This document shows positions 5,702 to 7,893 of a DNA stretch of 7,893 nt, in pieces (positions within the stretch are counted from its first letter, which is position 1; every line of letters starts with the position of its first letter). The stretch is from Pseudomonadota bacterium. Lineage in GTDB: Bacteria; Myxococcota; Polyangia; Polyangiales; Polyangiaceae. The notes under the pieces were generated by a model. The model did no database searches. It was not told the origin of the DNA and saw only the letters and a list, made by a program, of their open reading frames with translations. The stretch is taken from positions 1 to 7,893 of the forward strand of contig JAEZYO010000312.1 of assembly GCA_023419055.1 (NCBI GenBank). Reading direction: 5' to 3'. A program made the position numbers and the translations under genes.

Positions 5702-6022
5702 ATGGCTTTCAATCTAGCGAAGACGGTAGCTTCTGGTCTCATGGTGGGTGCGCTCGCCGCGTGCGGCGGCAGCCAGCCCGCGCCGGAAGCGCCTGCGGCA
5801 GAGGCCCCTGCGGCGGAGGCCCCCGCGGCCCCGGAGGCGCCTGCTGCGGACGCCCCGGCAGCCGAGACCGAGCCCACCGCGGCGGCCGGCGAAGCCAAAG
5901 CCTGCTGCAAGGGCATGAACGAGTGCAAGGGCAAGGGCGGCTGCAAGACCGACACCAACGCGTGCGCCGGCAAGAACGAGTGCAAGGGTAAGGGCGGCTG
6001 CAACATGCACTGTCCGAAGTGA
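5702..6022 (+). CDS. bufA: Bufferin-type RiPP precursor, lipoprotein variant with duplicated Cys-rich core
   Basis: A 106-residue protein in three parts. Residues 1-21 form a signal peptide ending in a good lipobox (L18-A19-A20-C21, then GG), so Cys21 is predicted to be cleaved by signal peptidase II and acylated. Residues 24-66 are an Ala/Pro/Glu linker. Residues 68-106 hold eight cysteines (68, 69, 75, 81, 88, 94, 100, 104) in two tandem 19-residue units, each built on CxGxNECKGKGGC. This core resembles Cys-rich bufferin precursors of the non-DUF2282 kind, recalled as CKGxNxCKGxG and CKT repeats, and the next two genes are the bufferin maturation pair DUF692 and DUF2063. In characterised bufferins the MNIO enzyme converts cysteines to thiooxazole groups and the exported product binds copper. 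The same role is inferred here; which cysteines are modified is unknown. Membrane anchoring through a lipid is unusual for the class. Confidence 0.85.
   Translation: MAFNLAKTVASGLMVGALAACGGSQPAPEAPAAEAPAAEAPAAPEAPAADAPAAETEPTAAAGEAKACCKGMNECKGKGGCKTDTNACAGKNECKGKGGCNMHCPK
5771..5901 (+). repeat. Low-complexity Ala/Pro/Glu linker coding repeat
   Basis: Within bufA, short GC-rich units encoding APAAE or APAAPE recur (for example GCCCCTGCGGCGGAG next to near copies), giving an extended acidic spacer of about 43 residues. This kind of tract can change length by slippage. Proline-rich linkers of this sort commonly lift a domain away from the membrane after a lipidated cysteine, which fits the predicted lipoprotein. 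Confidence 0.7.
5906..6019 (+). repeat. 57-bp tandem duplication encoding two Cys-rich units of BufA
   Basis: Units 5906-5962 and 5963-6019 encode residues 69-87 and 88-106. Over the first 13 residues 11 are identical. Within this, the DNA for NECKGKGGC is the same except for a single synonymous change (GGC to GGT). The near identity of codons points to recent duplication or gene conversion, or to strong constraint on codon choice. The unit tails differ: KTDTNA in the first and NMHCPK in the second, which adds a further Cys and a His. Confidence 0.8.
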
Positions 6023-6029
6023 TTCGAGC

Positions 6030-6083
6030 GAGCCCGCGCAGAGCACGACTCGTCGCCCTCGGCGCGGGCTCTCCCCTTATTTT
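6030..6083 (+). terminator. Terminator- or attenuator-like stem-loop between bufA and bufB
   Basis: GAGCCCGCGC at 6030-6039 is the exact complement of GCGCGGGCTC at 6062-6071, a 10-bp GC-rich stem with a 22-nt loop that can itself fold a little (CGAC-TC-GTCG). Five bases after the stem comes TTATTTT (6077-6083), an unusual T run for this DNA, ending 3 nt before the bufB ATG. The arrangement looks like a leaky intrinsic terminator that would lower enzyme expression relative to precursor; stabilising the bufA 3' end is an alternative. Confidence 0.6.
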
Positions 6084-6086
6084 CGC

Positions 6087-7067
6087 ATGAATCAAGAAGA
6101 CGCTCGCCTCGGCTTACCCGATCTGGGCATCGGCGTCGGCCTCCGGGTCCCGCACTATCGGCACATCCTCGCAGAGCGCCCGGCGGTCGACTTCTTCGAG
6201 GTGATCAGCGAAAACTTCATGGGCCACGGCGGGCGCCCTCGCTACCACCTCGAGCGCGTGCTCGAGACCTATCGCGTGGTCCAACACGGGGTCTCGCTCG
6301 GAATCGGGAGCCCGGAGGGGCCGAGCCGCGAGTACCTGGAAGCGCTGAAGAGGTGCTGTCGAAAGACGTCGACGCCCTGGGTCAGCGACCACTTCTGCTG
6401 GAGCGGCGCGGGCGGCGCGCACCTCCACGATCTCCTTCCCCTGCCCTACACGCGTGAAGCGGTCGAGCGCCTCGTCGAGCGCGCGCGCATGGTGCAAGAC
6501 TTTCTCGAGGTCCCCTTCGCGCTCGAAAACACCTCGAGCTACCTCACCTACCGATCGAGCACGCTCTCGGAGTGGGAGTTCATCGCGGAGATCGCGGAGC
6601 GCGCGAACATCGGTCTGCTGTTCGACGTGAACAACGTGTTCGTGTCCGCGTACAATCACGGGTTCGATCCCGTCGAGTTCGTGAAGAGCATTCCCCATCG
6701 GCGCGTGCTGCAGATCCACCTCGCCGGTCACACGAACCTCGGGAAATACATCGTCGACACGCACCGCGGCGCGGTCAGCGACCCGGTGTGGACCCTCTAC
6801 GAGCTCACGATCGCGCACACGGGCCCGGTCTCGACCCTGATCGAATGGGACGACGAGATCCCCGAGTTTTCTCGCCTGGCCGCTGAAGCCGAGCGCGCGC
6901 GGAGGGTTCGCGCCAGCGCGCTCGAGACGCGCGCGAGCGATCCGGACTTCGCGGTCCGGCTCGAAGAGGTGCGCCGACTCGCTCGAGCTCCGGAGGGCTC
7001 GGCTCTGGCTCCTACCCCCGGTTGGCTCCAGGGCGGCCCGCGCGAGACGGAGCTGTCCGCGCCATGA
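6087..7067 (+). CDS. bufB: DUF692 multinuclear non-heme iron oxidase (MNIO), bufferin maturase
   Basis: The 326-residue protein is a full DUF692 (MbnB/BufB) TIM-barrel enzyme. Conserved blocks in order: GIGVGLRVPHY (14-24), FFEVISENFM (36-45), QHGVSLGIGS (66-75), VSDHFCWSG (99-107), HDLLPLPYT (114-122), ALENTSSY (145-152), LLFDVNNVFVSAYNHGFD (177-194), QIHLAGH (209-215), VDTH (223-226) and TLIEWDDEIP (250-259). The His, Asp, Asn and Glu residues in these blocks include the expected iron ligands (for example H68, D101, E147, D180, H211, D224, E253). Family members use O2 and mixed-valent iron to oxidise peptide cysteines. The core normally ends near residue 275; about 50 extra residues follow, Arg- and Ala-rich then Pro/Gly-rich. 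No Shine-Dalgarno precedes the ATG, and the stop overlaps the bufC start. Its substrate is presumably the adjacent BufA. Confidence 0.95.
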   Translation: MNQEDARLGLPDLGIGVGLRVPHYRHILAERPAVDFFEVISENFMGHGGRPRYHLERVLETYRVVQHGVSLGIGSPEGPSREYLEALKRCCRKTSTPWVSDHFCWSGAGGAHLHDLLPLPYTREAVERLVERARMVQDFLEVPFALENTSSYLTYRSSTLSEWEFIAEIAERANIGLLFDVNNVFVSAYNHGFDPVEFVKSIPHRRVLQIHLAGHTNLGKYIVDTHRGAVSDPVWTLYELTIAHTGPVSTLIEWDDEIPEFSRLAAEAERARRVRASALETRASDPDFAVRLEEVRRLARAPEGSALAPTPGWLQGGPRETELSAP

Positions 7068-7882
7068 GCCTCGACGAGCTGCAGCAGGTCGCGGCCAGGC
7101 TCGTCCGAAGTCGGCGTGCGCTCCCCGCTCGCCCCGACGCAACGGCGTTCGCCGGCGCGCAGATCTCGGGGAACGCGCGGCTCTCGCCGGTGGAGCAACT
7201 CGAGATCTATCGGGAGCAGTTCTGGCTCCGGCACACGCAGGCCCTGCTCGAGGACTTTCCCGGAGTCGCCGGCATCATCGGGCAGGGTGATTGGGAACGC
7301 CTGTGCGAGGAGTACCTCGAGCGAACGCCGCCCGCGAGCTACGACCTCGCCGAGCTCGGCCGCGAGTTCCCGGAGCAGGTCGCGCGGAGCGAGTGGCTCG
7401 AGCACCGCGAGCTCGTGACGGACATGGCCCGCCTCGAGTGGGCGTACGTCGTGGCGTTCGGCGCCGAAGACGTCCAAAGTCTCGACCCGGCGGCGATCGC
7501 GGCAGTACCGGACGACGCTTGGGAGAGCGCGAAGCTCGTGCTCTCGCCCTCGCTCGGCCTGCTTCGCGTCTCTTATCCCGTCGTCGCGCTGCGCCGGAGG
7601 CTCGTTACGCCGGAGGACGGTCCCGTTGCGATCCCCGAGCCCGAAGCGGCCCGCCTCGCCGTGTTCCGCCGCGAGCTCTCGACGCGCGTCGAGCCGCTCG
7701 GCGAGGCGGCTTTCGCGCTGCTCGAGTCGTTGAGCCTGGGAAACGCGCTGATGCCGGCGGTTCAAGCCGCGTCGGAACGAGCTCGGGTTTCGCTGGACGA
7801 GATCGGCGCGGAGCTCGGTGGCTGGTTCAGCGCCTGGAGCCGCGAGGGGATCGTGACCGGAATCGTCACGCGCGCCGTTTGA
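7064..7882 (+). CDS. bufC: DUF2063 partner protein of the MNIO enzyme (BufC-like)
   Basis: The ATG at 7064 overlaps the bufB stop (ATGA), which indicates translational coupling and a fixed start; an upstream in-frame ATG at 7022 lies inside bufB and is not needed. The 272-residue protein begins with a DUF2063-type helical domain (about 1-107): LDELQQVAARLV, then LSPVEQLEIYREQFWLRHTQ and ALLEDFPGVAGIIGQGDWERLC, YL..TPPASYDLAELG..FPEQV. The rest alternates hydrophobic and Arg-rich segments and probably forms the RiPP-recognition-like domain known for MbnC and BufC. In studied systems this protein forms a complex with the MNIO enzyme and helps bind the precursor. Although DUF2063 is often annotated as a putative DNA-binding domain, the operon setting favours the RiPP role. 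The gene is complete, ending 11 bp before the window edge. Confidence 0.92.
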   Translation: MSLDELQQVAARLVRSRRALPARPDATAFAGAQISGNARLSPVEQLEIYREQFWLRHTQALLEDFPGVAGIIGQGDWERLCEEYLERTPPASYDLAELGREFPEQVARSEWLEHRELVTDMARLEWAYVVAFGAEDVQSLDPAAIAAVPDDAWESAKLVLSPSLGLLRVSYPVVALRRRLVTPEDGPVAIPEPEAARLAVFRRELSTRVEPLGEAAFALLESLSLGNALMPAVQAASERARVSLDEIGAELGGWFSAWSREGIVTGIVTRAV

Positions 7883-7893
7883 GACTGCTCCAC

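Noticed and set aside
6114..7765. Minus-strand frames at 6114-7142 and 6797-7765 opposite bufB and bufC
   Set aside because: Shadows of two genes with strong family signatures; low-complexity Arg/Ala/Glu composition.

Overview
The window is about two-thirds G+C, its genes strongly prefer G or C at the third codon position, and the mix of families suggests a large-genome deltaproteobacterium, most likely a myxobacterium (Myxococcota). These families are a C-terminal HEAT-type repeat protein, a lipoprotein with a TonB-C-like fold, an orphan NtrC-type regulator and a DUF1343 enzyme. The taxonomic call is inference, because no rRNA or other marker gene is present. There are no tRNAs, IS elements or CRISPR arrays.

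Layout, left to right. Positions 1-222 are the 3' end of a HEAT-repeat-type protein on the plus strand, followed closely by a terminator-like hairpin. A possible small tail-anchored membrane protein (319-525, plus) converges on a secreted lipoprotein gene (553-1053, minus). Upstream of the lipoprotein on the same strand is a sigma-54-dependent NtrC-family response regulator (1185-2549, minus) with no adjacent kinase. A divergent intergenic region of about 340 bp, unusually rich in inverted repeats, separates it from a DUF1343/NamZ-type exo-N-acetylmuramidase gene (2891-4108, plus). That gene converges, with only 3 bp between stops, on an M24B aminopeptidase P gene (4112-5482, minus).

The most interesting part is the right end. 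From about 5560 to 7882 lies a bufferin-type RiPP operon: a small Cys-rich precursor (bufA, 5702-6022), a DUF692/MNIO iron oxidase (bufB, 6087-7067) and a DUF2063 partner protein (bufC, 7064-7882, ATGA overlap with bufB). By analogy with characterised bufferins, BufB and BufC would oxidise cysteines of the precursor in the cytoplasm, and the modified peptide would then be exported by Sec to bind copper or a related metal in the envelope.

Three things set this example apart. The precursor carries a lipoprotein signal with Cys21 as the predicted acylated residue, instead of an ordinary cleavable signal. An Ala/Pro/Glu-rich linker of about 45 residues precedes a core made of two tandem 19-residue Cys-rich units. 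A terminator-like stem-loop lies between the precursor and enzyme genes, just ahead of a bufB start with no visible Shine-Dalgarno sequence. The divergent pepP/bufA region also has a perfect 7-3-7 palindrome and a helically phased direct repeat that could be operators. The operon may continue beyond the right edge.
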